A stretch of 64,000 nucleotides of DNA from Rhizobium sp. BK251 (GCF_004345245.1 NZ_SLUQ01000007.1:1-64000), one strand, 5' to 3'; counted from the first letter of the stretch, positions 52,441 to 61,554 are shown. Notes: generated by a model from the letters alone, not told the origin. Made by a program: numbers and translations.

Positions 52441-53285
52441 CGTCTTTTGAAGGCCCAGCCCTCGGAGCGCTCCGATATGATGCTGACCGTATCGCCGATG
52501 GTGATCGTTCCCGCGCCGCGCGGCGTTGCGTTCCAGCCGAAAAGCGGACCCGGCACGCGCCGGTCGGCTGACATGCGGATGCGGCCCATCGCCGGCATCG
52601 GGTTCGCGACCTCGCGAGAGCCCGTCTTCTGGTCCTGAGTCGTCATGATGCATCGGGCGCAAGGCTTCACGAGATCGAGCCTGATACCGCCGATCTCGAT
52701 CGCCTCCCAGCGGTCCTCCGGCCAGGCCTCGTCGGCGTCGATGACTATGTTGGGCCGGAAGCGCTCCATGCCGACAGAGCCTTCGCCATGGTCAAGCATG
52801 TCGTCGTTCAGCGCCTTCAGGGAGCCGGTCGTCGTGACGAGAATCTGGTAGCCGTCGGCAAAGGTGACAGGAGTGTCTTCGCCCGCCCAGGTGGGATTTG
52901 CGACGCGTTCGGCGCGGTCGTCGAAGAAGACCAGTCGGATATCACGCCCGAACCAGTCCGAGAGCTGCCGGTTCGTCTCCCTGTCGGCGACCGCGGCGCT
53001 GACGGGCGATTTCCAGACGATCACGTCCATCCGGTTCTCCGGCAGAGGCGGGGGAACGAGGATATCGGCCTTGCCCTCCATCAAGAGCCGCAGCGCCGTC
53101 GCACCGGGCTGCACCTCGATCCTGGCGAGATCGGGCAGTTCGCGCTGGGTGATGAACTGCCCCTCCGGATCGGTGATCATGGCGCGGCGGTCGCCGCTGA
53201 ACCCGAATGCATTGACCGAGCCGGCGGGGATCGCGATGCCGCGCGCGCTCTTGAGCGGATAGACGAAAAGATCGCTGACGCGCAT
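52437..53285 (-). CDS. MOSC-domain molybdenum-cofactor-binding protein (YcbX-like, no ferredoxin domain)
   Basis: The 282-residue protein has the N-terminal MOSC_N beta-barrel (FVYPLKSARGIAIP) and a MOSC domain with RFRPNIVIDADEAWPED and the molybdenum-ligand cysteine region KPCARCIMTTQD. Relatives (YcbX, mARC) reduce N-hydroxylated compounds. The C-terminal 2Fe-2S ferredoxin domain of YcbX is absent, as in mARC, so a separate electron donor is needed. The convergent recO overlaps its last bases. Confidence 0.86.
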   Translation of the reverse strand: MRVSDLFVYPLKSARGIAIPAGSVNAFGFSGDRRAMITDPEGQFITQRELPDLARIEVQPGATALRLLMEGKADILVPPPLPENRMDVIVWKSPVSAAVADRETNRQLSDWFGRDIRLVFFDDRAERVANPTWAGEDTPVTFADGYQILVTTTGSLKALNDDMLDHGEGSVGMERFRPNIVIDADEAWPEDRWEAIEIGGIRLDLVKPCARCIMTTQDQKTGSREVANPMPAMGRIRMSADRRVPGPLFGWNATPRGAGTITIGDTVSIISERSEGWAFKRR

Positions 53286-53297
53286 TGAAACCCTCTT

Positions 53298-53951
53298 TCA
53301 AATTTCGTCGATGAACATTTCAAGGACTTGCTCGAGCCGATCGTGGCGTTCGCGGGCAAGCCTGCGGCCGGTCGTCGTCTGGAAGCCGTCGGCGAGCTTG
53401 AACAGTTTCGTGTGGAAGTGGTCGATGGCGAAAAGCTTGTCATCCAGGGCGCGGTTCTCTGCCTTGGGATCGATCGGGTCGTAAAGACCCGAACCGAGAC
53501 GCCCCGCGATGTAGAAGCAGCGGGCGGCACCCACCATGCCGATCGCATCGAGCCGGTCGGCATCCTGGAGGATCCTGGCCTCAAGCGTCGCAGGCTGGAT
53601 ATTGGCCGAGAAGCTGTGAGCAGCAATCGCGTGCGCAGCGGCCGAAATGTCGTCCGCGTTCCATCCCAGATCTTTCAGGATGCCGGAAGCCTTGCGCGCG
53701 GCAAGCGTCGATGCCTGCGCCCGCATGGGTGAATTCTTTTCGACGGCGACGCAATCGTGAAGCAGCACGGCCGCGGTCAGAATTCGCGTGTCACCGCCCT
53801 CCGACGCCTGGATGCGCATCGCGTTCTTGAAGACGCGCAGGATATGGGCCAGGTCGTGCGATCCATCGTCGCCCTCGGTCGCGAAGGGCGCGAGTTGCGC
53901 CGCCAGTACCTCGTGCGGGGAAAAGACCTGAGCGGTGAAATTCTGCAGCAT
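53298..53951 (-). CDS. HD-domain phosphohydrolase
   Basis: The 217-residue protein has the HD metal site (HDLAHILRV early, VLLHDCVAV near residue 65, a histidine in HSFSAN and DADRLDAIG with the late aspartate) of the YpgQ/YedJ-like HD group, which hydrolyse nucleotides or signalling nucleotides. Substrate unknown. The ATG at 53951 was chosen since homology starts there; the extra residues to 54011 are basic and lack a ribosome site. It sits 12 bases before the MOSC gene, so the two are probably one operon. Confidence 0.82.
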   Translation of the reverse strand: MLQNFTAQVFSPHEVLAAQLAPFATEGDDGSHDLAHILRVFKNAMRIQASEGGDTRILTAAVLLHDCVAVEKNSPMRAQASTLAARKASGILKDLGWNADDISAAAHAIAAHSFSANIQPATLEARILQDADRLDAIGMVGAARCFYIAGRLGSGLYDPIDPKAENRALDDKLFAIDHFHTKLFKLADGFQTTTGRRLARERHDRLEQVLEMFIDEI

Positions 53952-54011
53952 GCGCGTCCGCCATCCTCGAATCCGGAGCCGAGTCTTAGACGGTGTCGCA
54001 GCACGGCGCAA

Positions 54012-55943
54012 TCAGTCGCGGCTCATCACGAGCCTTGCTTTCCGGGGCTGGGACGACTCCGGCGGTGTCTGGTTGCGCTTGAGCTTCATCGACAGAAGAA
54101 ACGGCACTTCGGCGGCGTGCTTCGGAGGGCTCACATAGTAGCCCTGTATTTCGTCACAGCCTTCCTTTTCCAGGAGCAGGACCTGGCTTTCCCTCTCCAC
54201 GCCCTCGACAGTCACTCGCATGCCGAGCGCATCGCCGAGCATGATGATCGCACGCATGATGGCGCGCGCTTCCTTGTTTTCTGCAATGTCGTTGACGAAG
54301 GACTTGTCGATCTTGATCTTGTCGAAGGGGAAGCTGCGCAGATAGCTGAGCGACGAATAGCCGGTACCGAAATCGTCCATCGAGACACGTATGCCGAGAG
54401 CCTTCAACTGGTGGAGTATGGGCAAGGTCTCGTCGAGATTGCGCATCAGTAGGCTTTCGGTGATCTCCAGCTCGAGCCGGGACGGCGAGAGTTCGGCTGC
54501 GGCAATCGCGGCCATGACGTCGCCGGGAAGATCGCTGTTCTGGAACTGGATGGCGGAGACGTTCACCGCAATCTTGATCTCGGCGGGCCATTCCGCGGCA
54601 TCGCGGCAGGCGCGGTTCAGCACCCATCTGCCTATGTCGACGACGAGCCCCAATTCCTCGGCGAGAGGAATGAAATCCATCGGCGCAACACGCCCGCGCG
54701 TTGGATGATTCCAGCGCACCAGCGCCTCCATGCCTACGATCCGGTCGCGGGCGATGTCGTAGAGCGGCTGGTATTGCAGCTCGAACTCCTCGTTCTGCAC
54801 CGCCCGGCGGAGATCGGCTTCCAGGGCGTGCCGCTCCTGGATCTGCGCTTCCATCTCGCTCGTGAAGAACCGGTGACGGCCTCGCCCTTCCGATTTTGCG
54901 TGCAAGAGCGCCACGCCGGCATGCTTGAGCAGCACGTCCGTATCGTTGCCGTCTTGCGGGGCGACGGCGATGCCCATGGACACGCTGAGCTCGATCTGTT
55001 TCTCGCCGCGGAAGAAAGGCTCGGCAAGCTCGCGACTTATCCGGTCGACGAGAGCCATGACATTCAGCGGCTGCTGCCGCTCGCATTGGAGAATGGCGAA
55101 CTCGTCGGAGCCCAGTCGTGCGAGAATGTTGCCGCTGCCGGCCGATGTGCGAAGGCGTTCGGCGACCTGCCGAAGTATCGCATCGCCGGTCGAGACGCCA
55201 AGCGTATTGTTGACCGACTTGAAGCGGTCGAGATTGAGGTGGACGAGGGCGATCTGTTCATCCGGCTGACGACGCGCAAGCGCAGCCTCGACCTGCTCAT
55301 GAAAGCTTATCCGGTTCGGCAGGCCCGTCAGCGGATCGTGATGTGCGAGGTAGGCGATGCGTTCGGCGGCTCGCCGGTCCTCCGTGATGTCGGCATGGAT
55401 GGCAACATTGCTGCCGTCTCCAAGCACGGTGACGATACTCTGGATCGTGCGGCCGTCTTCCATGGACCACTCGCGGCGCCGGATCTTGCTGCCTTTCGGA
55501 AGCCGCTCGCTTCCGTCGCGCGCGGAGAGGCGTCTCCTGCCGGAGGACTCGGTTCCTCTTACGCGTGCCATGAGCGAAGCAAGCGCGGCGCCCGGAATGA
55601 CCTCCTCGTCGGTCAGCCCAAAAAGCTGCCGGAAACGCATGTTGCTCAGCGTCAACCGCTGCTCCGCATCGAAGACGCTGAGACCCAGGGGCATGTTGTG
55701 CAGGATTATGTCGAAGAGCTTATCCCGGCTGCCGAGAGTCGCTGCCGTTGATCTCAGCTCTTCCGCGAGTTTGCCGTTGCAAAGCTCCAATGTCTGTATG
55801 CGGCCGGTGACATGCGTGAGATCGGCAAGGTGGCGACGATATGTCTGGACGACGAGGTCCATGAGCTGGGCGGCGTCCACCACACCTTGCGCGTCGACCG
55901 CTTCGGCGCATTGCGTCCGGAAGAGTGCCTCAGCTTTCGCCAT
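54012..55943 (-). CDS. PAS-GGDEF-EAL cyclic-di-GMP turnover protein
   Basis: The 643-residue protein has no membrane segment. An N-terminal helical region with a PAS-like domain (about 75-200, LFDIILHNMPLGLSVFDAEQ) is followed by a GGDEF domain (about 205-365) and an EAL domain (about 380-625). The active-site motif of the first is GSDEF rather than GGDEF, and its diguanylate cyclase activity is uncertain. The EAL domain has EALVRWNHP, the NVSA and ELEITES metal-ligand regions and DDFGTGYSS, so phosphodiesterase activity is likely. It therefore probably lowers cyclic di-GMP, with the N-terminal domain as input. Confidence 0.9.
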   Translation of the reverse strand: MAKAEALFRTQCAEAVDAQGVVDAAQLMDLVVQTYRRHLADLTHVTGRIQTLELCNGKLAEELRSTAATLGSRDKLFDIILHNMPLGLSVFDAEQRLTLSNMRFRQLFGLTDEEVIPGAALASLMARVRGTESSGRRRLSARDGSERLPKGSKIRRREWSMEDGRTIQSIVTVLGDGSNVAIHADITEDRRAAERIAYLAHHDPLTGLPNRISFHEQVEAALARRQPDEQIALVHLNLDRFKSVNNTLGVSTGDAILRQVAERLRTSAGSGNILARLGSDEFAILQCERQQPLNVMALVDRISRELAEPFFRGEKQIELSVSMGIAVAPQDGNDTDVLLKHAGVALLHAKSEGRGRHRFFTSEMEAQIQERHALEADLRRAVQNEEFELQYQPLYDIARDRIVGMEALVRWNHPTRGRVAPMDFIPLAEELGLVVDIGRWVLNRACRDAAEWPAEIKIAVNVSAIQFQNSDLPGDVMAAIAAAELSPSRLELEITESLLMRNLDETLPILHQLKALGIRVSMDDFGTGYSSLSYLRSFPFDKIKIDKSFVNDIAENKEARAIMRAIIMLGDALGMRVTVEGVERESQVLLLEKEGCDEIQGYYVSPPKHAAEVPFLLSMKLKRNQTPPESSQPRKARLVMSRD

Positions 55944-56487
55944 GGGATACTGCTCCGGAATATTTCACGCTATGCATGTCTTCGCGCCGCGCCGCTCTCC
56001 CACCACGGAGGGCAGACGGTTTTTGTAGTGGCTCACTGCTGGCAAGCCGCACTGCGGACATGGTCAAAGACCTTTCAAAAAAACGCAATGAAAATAAACA
56101 TTTCACTATTTATAACGATTAGTACTACCAGAAGTTCCAGCTGAAGACTTTGTCTCCCGCAGATTAACAATCGGTTGCACCGCAAGAAAATATAGCGATT
56201 TTTATATGTAATACACGCATATTTTTGCGCGGGATATCAACATGGAATAACATTTTCGCGCGGGAGTAGTATACTGGCAACGCTTCAAAGCGGCACATTT
56301 CTCAAGAAAAATACCTGCTGCGGCGGGGTCGTCACAATGCCACACATTTCACGCCAGCGGTTAACGCAAGGTTAAAATGGCAATTGACGCACTGCGCAAA
56401 TCAGTTTAACCACCGACATAAGTTCAATCCAAAGACGTATTGCGTACAGACATCACCCACGGCGTTGCCGGGTGACCGGAGGTTTGT
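55944..56487. other. AT-rich divergent upstream region, no gene seen
   Basis: This 544-base gap between divergent genes is AT-rich around 56080-56260, unlike its neighbours. A promoter-like TTGACG at 56384-56389 with TAACCA 17 bases on could serve the EF-hand gene. No convincing protein, RNA gene or terminator was found. Confidence 0.5.
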
Positions 56488-56832
56488 ATGGCTGGCATTT
56501 CATCGGTTTCTGATAGTTCTTACCCCTACCGTGGCACGCTTTCCCGTCTCGACCAGAACGGTGACGGCGTACTGAGCCGCGGTGAAGTCGCGGCCGCCCA
56601 GCGGCCCGGCATTCTCCGGGAGACCGGAGAGGATGACGTGGCGGGCACAAGCCCCTATGGCGGCCTGATCGCCAAGCTCATGGACCTCCGCGAAGAGGCG
56701 GGTCGAAACGGCGGTTTGCCCCAGCCGGCCACGTTGGCGGCGACGGATGCCGAGGCATCTGCCGGCGTAACGCAGGCAAGCTCCGCTTCCGATCTGTACC
56801 GCAATACCTACGGACAGTACGAGGCCGACTAG
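56488..56832 (+). CDS. Small EF-hand calcium-binding protein
   Basis: The 114-residue protein has no signal peptide and one clear EF-hand loop, LDQNGDGVLSRGEV (about residues 21-34), with Asp, Asn, Asp and Glu at the calcium positions; a second loop is not evident. The rest is polar and low in complexity. EF-hand proteins are frequent in rhizobia, and calcium-dependent signalling or scaffold roles are possible, but the function is unknown. GGAGG lies upstream of the ATG, and a clear terminator follows. Confidence 0.75.
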   Translation: MAGISSVSDSSYPYRGTLSRLDQNGDGVLSRGEVAAAQRPGILRETGEDDVAGTSPYGGLIAKLMDLREEAGRNGGLPQPATLAATDAEASAGVTQASSASDLYRNTYGQYEAD

Positions 56833-56865
56833 CCTTCTGTAGAGCCGTCCCGCTCCCGATGGATT

Positions 56866-56889
56866 GCCGCGCGCATGGCGCGGCTTTTT
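56866..56889 (+). terminator. Intrinsic terminator after the EF-hand gene
   Basis: GCCGCGC (56866-56872) pairs with GCGCGGC (56878-56884), followed by T5. It starts 34 bases after the stop. Confidence 0.75.
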
Positions 56890-56972
56890 GGCATATCCCG
56901 CGCCTTCAATTCTCCCGGAACCGCTCAGAGCCTTGCGCGTTGCGTCTAGATAATTAGCGCAGGGAGAATTTC

Positions 56973-57482
56973 ATGAAAGCGATCCTCGTTACCGGAGCCT
57001 TGATGCTGGCCATCGCTCCACCACTTGCCGCGCAGGACAAGCAGACGGCGACGGCGGATTTCATCGACAGGGACGGGAAGGGGGCCGGGCGCGCCGCGTT
57101 GACGGTGGCCAAGGAAGGCGTCGTCATCGAGCTGGAAGTCTCGGGCCTTCCCGCAAACAAGTGGCTCGCCTTCCATGTCCATGAAAACGGCAGCTGCGAT
57201 GCGGCCGGAGGGTTCGCGTCTGCTGGGGCGCATTTCAATTCCGGCAAGAGCGAGCATGGCCTTCTTGCGGCAAACGGCCCGCATGCCGGTGACATGCCCA
57301 ATCAGTACGTCGCTTCGGACGGCTTTCTGAGGGGCCAGCTTTTCGAGACTGCTGTGACCCTTGACGGAAAGGATGATGGCATCCGTGGCCGCGCGCTGGT
57401 AATTCACGCCGGCTCCGACGATTACCGCAGCCAGCCGTCAGGCGGCGCTGGCGACCGCATCGCCTGCGCGATCATCAAGTAG
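56973..57482 (+). CDS. sodC: Periplasmic Cu,Zn superoxide dismutase
   Basis: SodC removes superoxide in the periplasm. The 169-residue protein has a signal peptide (MKAILVTGALMLAIAPPLA). All metal ligands are in place: copper histidines in FHVHENG, the bridging histidine in GAHFN, zinc ligands in SEHGL and GPHAGD, and the last copper histidine in VIHAGSDDY. The disulfide pair is in GSCDAA and RIACAI. The ATG has GGGAG upstream. Monocistronic and convergent with the next gene. Confidence 0.94.
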   Translation: MKAILVTGALMLAIAPPLAAQDKQTATADFIDRDGKGAGRAALTVAKEGVVIELEVSGLPANKWLAFHVHENGSCDAAGGFASAGAHFNSGKSEHGLLAANGPHAGDMPNQYVASDGFLRGQLFETAVTLDGKDDGIRGRALVIHAGSDDYRSQPSGGAGDRIACAIIK

Positions 57483-57515
57483 CGGAATGATTGGTTTCTG
57501 AGCCACCGGGAAAAC

Positions 57516-58373
57516 CTAGCCCGGCCCACCGCGAGCAGCAGTGGGATTATAGATGACCTGCGGATAGGGTATCGAAAAGCCTTTCTCCTCGAGGCGTTGC
57601 TTGACGAGCCGTATCATGTCGCGGCTCGTGCTCCACCAATCCTCGTTCTTCGCCCAGTAGCGCAAAGTCACGCTCACCGAACTCGGCCCGATCGTATTGA
57701 CGAATGCTTCCGGCTTGGGCTCGCTTTGCACCCGGGGATCGGCCTGCGCAAGCTCGATGAGGGTCCGGAGGGCAAGGTCGATATCATCGCTGTAGCCGAT
57801 GCCGATCGAAACTTCGTTCTGGCGCGTGGAGCGCCGGCTGTAGTTGGTGATCGGCGTATTCCAGAGCGTGGAGTTCGGCGCCATCCGGTAGAGCCCGTCC
57901 CCGGTCTTGAGCTCGGTGGCGAAAAGGCCGACCTCCAGCACGGTTCCCGAGACCGTGCCGTTGTCAATGTATTCGCCAACACGGAAGGGTCTCAGGACAA
58001 GCAGCATGATCCCTGCGGCGATGTTCTGGAGCGTTCCCTGCAGTGCGAGACCAACGGCGAGGCCGGCGGCGCCGAGAGCTGCGATGATGGACGCGGTCTG
58101 AACGCCGAACTGCCCCAGGACAGTGACGACGACGAGGACCAACAGCACATAGCGCAGCATATTGGCGAAGAAGCGCGCCAGGGTCTCGTCGACACCCTTC
58201 AGGTGGGAAATGCCCTCATAGGCCCATCGGCTGACAAAACGCGCGAGCGCCCAGCCGAGCACGAGCAGGACAATCGCCCCGAGAACCGAAAAGGCATATT
58301 CTACCGCGAGTTCGCTTGCCTGGTTGATCGCGGCTTGTGTCGCCTCGATCAATTCGTTTGCCTGCTCTTCCAT
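57516..58373 (-). CDS. Small-conductance mechanosensitive channel (MscS type)
   Basis: The 285-residue protein has three N-terminal membrane segments, with the third carrying the glycine/alanine pore helix pattern AALGAAGLAVGLALQGTLQN. The cytoplasmic beta domain follows with RPFRVGEYIDNGTVSGTV and TNYSRRSTRQNEV. Length and layout are those of E. coli MscS, which releases solutes under hypo-osmotic shock. It differs from the larger channel at 11-12 kb in lacking a cyclic-nucleotide-type domain. Convergent with sodC. Confidence 0.92.
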   Translation of the reverse strand: MEEQANELIEATQAAINQASELAVEYAFSVLGAIVLLVLGWALARFVSRWAYEGISHLKGVDETLARFFANMLRYVLLVLVVVTVLGQFGVQTASIIAALGAAGLAVGLALQGTLQNIAAGIMLLVLRPFRVGEYIDNGTVSGTVLEVGLFATELKTGDGLYRMAPNSTLWNTPITNYSRRSTRQNEVSIGIGYSDDIDLALRTLIELAQADPRVQSEPKPEAFVNTIGPSSVSVTLRYWAKNEDWWSTSRDMIRLVKQRLEEKGFSIPYPQVIYNPTAARGGPG

Positions 58374-58463
58374 GTTTCCCCTCTAGGTCCCCTGCAGTTC
58401 CTATCCGCGGCTAGATGGGGCGGACGGCCGACGCGTCAACGGTCTAGACCCCGCGCCGCAGCC

Positions 58464-58997
58464 TTAGTGGCTCTCCCCATCGGGTGAAAGCGCCAGCACG
58501 AAGGGCGCGTTCCCATCGGCATCGGCGCCCCTGCCGATCGCACGGATCGCATCGACAAGTCTTCCCTTGCGGCCAAGCACCTCGTCGCCGATTTCGATGA
58601 GCCGTGGATTGGGCGTAGCGAAGGGCGAGGCGGCGCGCAGCCGGCGGGCCAGCGCCAGGTCGTCCTCTTCGGGATGAACGCAAAGGGCTGCGATGACGGC
58701 TGCGGCCGGCGAACGCGACACGCCCATCCAGCAATGCACGAGCAGCGGCGCGCTTCGGTCCCAGTCGCGTACGAAGTCGATGAGTTCGCGGATGTGATCC
58801 TCTTGCGGCGCGACAAGGTCGCCCGTACCGGCAAAGGCGATATCGTTCATCCCGAGCAGCAGGTGACGGTCCGCGCGGATGACGGCGGGCCGATGAAAGG
58901 CCTGTCCGCGGGCGACGAGGCTGACCATCTCGCGCGCACGGTGCTTGACCGCCACTTCGGCGATCCGGGAAAGCGGCGAGACGATGATGGCCGGCAT
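58464..58997 (-). CDS. Tyrosine/dual-specificity protein phosphatase-like protein
   Basis: The 177-residue protein has the PTP signature VHCWMGVSRSPAAA with the catalytic cysteine and arginine, preceded by a segment with HIRELIDFVRDW. It is similar to rhizobial DSP-like proteins of unknown target. The start codon ATG at 58997 shares one base with the stop of the HD gene (TGATG). It is the last gene of a coupled ygfZ-HD-phosphatase unit. Confidence 0.85.
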   Translation of the reverse strand: MPAIIVSPLSRIAEVAVKHRAREMVSLVARGQAFHRPAVIRADRHLLLGMNDIAFAGTGDLVAPQEDHIRELIDFVRDWDRSAPLLVHCWMGVSRSPAAAVIAALCVHPEEDDLALARRLRAASPFATPNPRLIEIGDEVLGRKGRLVDAIRAIGRGADADGNAPFVLALSPDGESH

Positions 58998-59617
58998 CAG
59001 AGCGATTCTTTCACGAGTGCGGCGCGTTGGGTCTCGATCGCCGCAAAGCGCTCGCAAAAGAGCCGCTGGGCTTCCGTGGCAGGCATCGGCTCGATCCGCA
59101 GCATCTCCGGGGTGATCCCCCGTGGCTGACCGAAGAACTTCTGCGCTTCGCTCATGCTGAAGCCGGCAAGAACCGTCGCCTCGAAGTAAGCCGCCACGGT
59201 GTCGGCTCTCTTGATGCGGTCCTTGAGTTCGCGCGCGGGATGCGGCGGGAGACCAAAACGCAGGTGGATCGCCGCCTCCAGCCGTTTCTCGACTGCTTTG
59301 TAACCGCCGCCGACGACCGATTTGAAGGGGGAGATCATGTCGCCGATGACATACTCAGGTGCGTCGTGCAGCAGCGCGGCCATCATCTCGTCCGGCGTTG
59401 GTGCGTTGGTCCTGCGAAAGATATCCTCGACGAGAAGGCTGTGCTGGGCGACTGAAAACGCATGATCGCCGACCGTCTGCCCGTTCCAGCGGGCAACGCG
59501 CGCGAGCCCGTGCGCGATATCGGAGAGCTCGACGTCAAGAGGCGAGGGATCGAGCAGATCCAGCCTGCGGCCGGAGAGCATGCGCTGCCAGGCGCGCGGA
59601 ATCTTGCCGGCCGTCAC
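58997..59617 (-). CDS. HD-domain phosphohydrolase, YfbR-like
   Basis: The 206-residue protein has VGDHAFSVAQHSLLVED, LLHDAPEYVIGD and a late aspartate in IKRADTVAAYFEA, the ligand pattern of YfbR-type 5'-deoxynucleotidases. The GTG at 59617 overlaps the stop of ygfZ in GTGA, which fixes the start. The residues before the HD motif include a SGRRLDLLDP segment that is characteristic of a subgroup. Substrate not proven. Confidence 0.86.
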   Translation of the reverse strand: MTAGKIPRAWQRMLSGRRLDLLDPSPLDVELSDIAHGLARVARWNGQTVGDHAFSVAQHSLLVEDIFRRTNAPTPDEMMAALLHDAPEYVIGDMISPFKSVVGGGYKAVEKRLEAAIHLRFGLPPHPARELKDRIKRADTVAAYFEATVLAGFSMSEAQKFFGQPRGITPEMLRIEPMPATEAQRLFCERFAAIETQRAALVKESL

Positions 59618-60456
59618 GCCGAGGCCTCGTCCGTCGTTGAGGGAAAGACCAGCCCCGACCACACGGGCAGCGAGGCCGAAACGGGCACTTCGCCCGCGAC
59701 AACAGGCGTAGCATTCGCGATCGCCTCACCGACGCGGTCGATGCGGACGATGGCAAGCCCCTTGTTTCCGACAACAGAGCCGAGCGTGCCGGCGGGCTTG
59801 CCGTTCACCGTTATCTCCGCGCCTGCCAGCGGCAGTGGCGAATCTGCCGAAACGATCACAACGCGGCGGCGGGCCGTCCCCCGGTGCTGCATGCGGGAAA
59901 TGACTTCCTGGCCGACGTAGCATCCCTTTCGGAAGGAGAGACCGCCATTGAGGTCCATCAGCACGTCATGCGGAAACGCGTCCTGCAACGCAAAATCCTC
60001 GCCGGAAACGGCAATACCGCTTTCGATGCGCAGGGCACGGTATAATTCCGCGCTGTCCCGGCCGTGATTGCCGGACCGTCGGCCAAGCGCGACACCCGCC
60101 TTGGCGAAACGGATGTCCACTGCTCCGGCAGAATCGGTCTCTTCGCCCCAGGAAACGGTGACACCTTCCTCTGAGCCCGACACGAGATCGACAACCGCGC
60201 GCAGCTTGTACATCGTCAGGCGCTTGAGCAGCGCCTCGCGCTGTTCGGCCGCCGTTTCGATGACGAATCCGTCGCCCTCGCGCCAGATCATGAAGTCGAA
60301 GAGGATCTTGCCCTGCGGCGTCAGCAATGCGCCGGGGCGCGCCTCCTGCGACGGTAGCGAGACGAGGTCCGTCGTGATCAGATTGTGCAGAAAAGCTTGC
60401 GCTTCGACCCCGCCGACATGAATCAGGGAGCGATCTTCGAGGAATACGGCTGGCAT
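59614..60456 (-). CDS. ygfZ: Folate-binding protein YgfZ/GcvT-like
   Basis: YgfZ binds folate and helps assemble or repair some iron-sulfur enzymes. The 280-residue protein has the conserved RKGCYVGQEV motif (near residue 206), DLNGG before it, and the GcvT-like barrel ending in a C-terminal sheet. The ATG at 60456 has GGAA-type pairing only weakly, but the region from 60516 is not conserved. First gene of the coupled unit with an HD protein and a phosphatase. Confidence 0.87.
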   Translation of the reverse strand: MPAVFLEDRSLIHVGGVEAQAFLHNLITTDLVSLPSQEARPGALLTPQGKILFDFMIWREGDGFVIETAAEQREALLKRLTMYKLRAVVDLVSGSEEGVTVSWGEETDSAGAVDIRFAKAGVALGRRSGNHGRDSAELYRALRIESGIAVSGEDFALQDAFPHDVLMDLNGGLSFRKGCYVGQEVISRMQHRGTARRRVVIVSADSPLPLAGAEITVNGKPAGTLGSVVGNKGLAIVRIDRVGEAIANATPVVAGEVPVSASLPVWSGLVFPSTTDEASA

Positions 60457-60531
60457 CGGGTGGCCTATCGCGTGTGTTTGTCGATCAGAGGTAGGTTGCC
60501 TCTGCCGGAACCGCAAGATTCTTCTGCGGTG

Positions 60532-61281
60532 TCAATCGCCGGCCGTGAAGAATTTCCACTCGCCGCTGGGCGTGATGCCGATCCGGTAGAAGTTGTACCC
60601 GCCGAACTCCATCATGTCCGAGAGATCGCCCGCAGTAACGATGCGCAACAGCTCGACCTTTTCGGGCGGCGTCAACGTCTTGAGGTCCTTTTCCGCGAAA
60701 TAGGGCCAGACATACATCTCGTTCGGCGTTCCCTGTCCCACATGGACAAAGCCCGTGGAAATGATGTCGAGAATGATCGAGAGAATCTCGACGCCGTCGG
60801 GGTCGCCGGAGAGATCCTTGAGCGTGGCGACCGGATCGTCGCTCGGCTCGCCGACCGTGACCTGCGTCTGGTTCGGGCCCGGATTGAGGAGCGGACGCAA
60901 GCGTTCGATATCGCCGGAGGCCGCAGCCTCCACGATCATCTCGCGGATGCGGCGCACGGGCGCCGGCGCCTTGTTGATGTCGTAGATCACCTCGACGGGC
61001 TCGGAGCTTTCCTGGGCGCCAGGCGTCTTGTCGCCGGATTGCTGTTCGTTGTTGACGAGCGGGTCTGGCATCGGGAGACCCGACGACGAGCCCGCGTCAC
61101 CGTCTTCGGGTGCGGCCTGCGGGTCTTCCGCATTCTGGGCATCGGTCTGACCGGGAATTTTGTGCAGCTCGGAAAGCGCGAGTGCTGGAAGGGGGACTAA
61201 AGCGCTGCTGCCGGCTAAAATGGCAACCGTAACACTTAACAGCATCGAGCGCCGCAAAGCATTGCCCTTCTCGGTGTGCAT
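60532..61281 (-). CDS. Conserved secreted protein of unknown function
   Basis: The 249-residue product has a signal peptide (MLLSVTVAILAGSS core, cleavage near ALALS), a proline- and acid-rich linker (about 40-95) and a conserved C-terminal domain. That domain contains PVRRIREMIVEAAASGDIE, DGVEILSIILDIISTGFVH and YVWPYFAEKDLKTLTPPE. Such a domain is frequent in rhizobial and brucella genomes. No catalytic motif is recognised. The WPYFAE segment resembles proteins annotated as unknown periplasmic factors. It is separated by 15 bases from the next small gene upstream. Confidence 0.78.
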   Translation of the reverse strand: MHTEKGNALRRSMLLSVTVAILAGSSALVPLPALALSELHKIPGQTDAQNAEDPQAAPEDGDAGSSSGLPMPDPLVNNEQQSGDKTPGAQESSEPVEVIYDINKAPAPVRRIREMIVEAAASGDIERLRPLLNPGPNQTQVTVGEPSDDPVATLKDLSGDPDGVEILSIILDIISTGFVHVGQGTPNEMYVWPYFAEKDLKTLTPPEKVELLRIVTAGDLSDMMEFGGYNFYRIGITPSGEWKFFTAGD

Positions 61282-61296
61282 GAAGAACTCTGTACC

Positions 61297-61554
61297 TTAT
61301 TGCAGGGTGCGGTTAGGCGAAAATTCACCTGCGAGCATGCGTTCGCGCAGCGTGTCGAGTAGTGCTGCTGCGCTGTCTTCTCCGTGGATGCGAATCGTTT
61401 CACGGATTGCGTGGGCAATAGCTGCGTCGGCGATGATCTCGGGTTCGATTCCGTCAGCCATGCCGTCGGCCCAAGCTTCGTTCTGGTATTCCAGAGCCGC
61501 CTGCATCTTTTCGTGGACGATCATGTCGTCGATGTCGTTGAGGCTTGGTTCCAT
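61297..61554 (-). CDS. Small conserved protein (85 residues), unknown
   Basis: The acidic helical protein begins MEPSLNDIDDMIVHEKMQAALEY and contains EIIADAAIAHAIRETIRIHGED, with no signal peptide. It is probably a cytoplasmic all-helical protein. The start at 61554 has AGAGATGG upstream. It lies 15 bases before the secreted protein gene and may be in the same operon. No family name recognised. Confidence 0.65.
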   Translation of the reverse strand: MEPSLNDIDDMIVHEKMQAALEYQNEAWADGMADGIEPEIIADAAIAHAIRETIRIHGEDSAAALLDTLRERMLAGEFSPNRTLQ

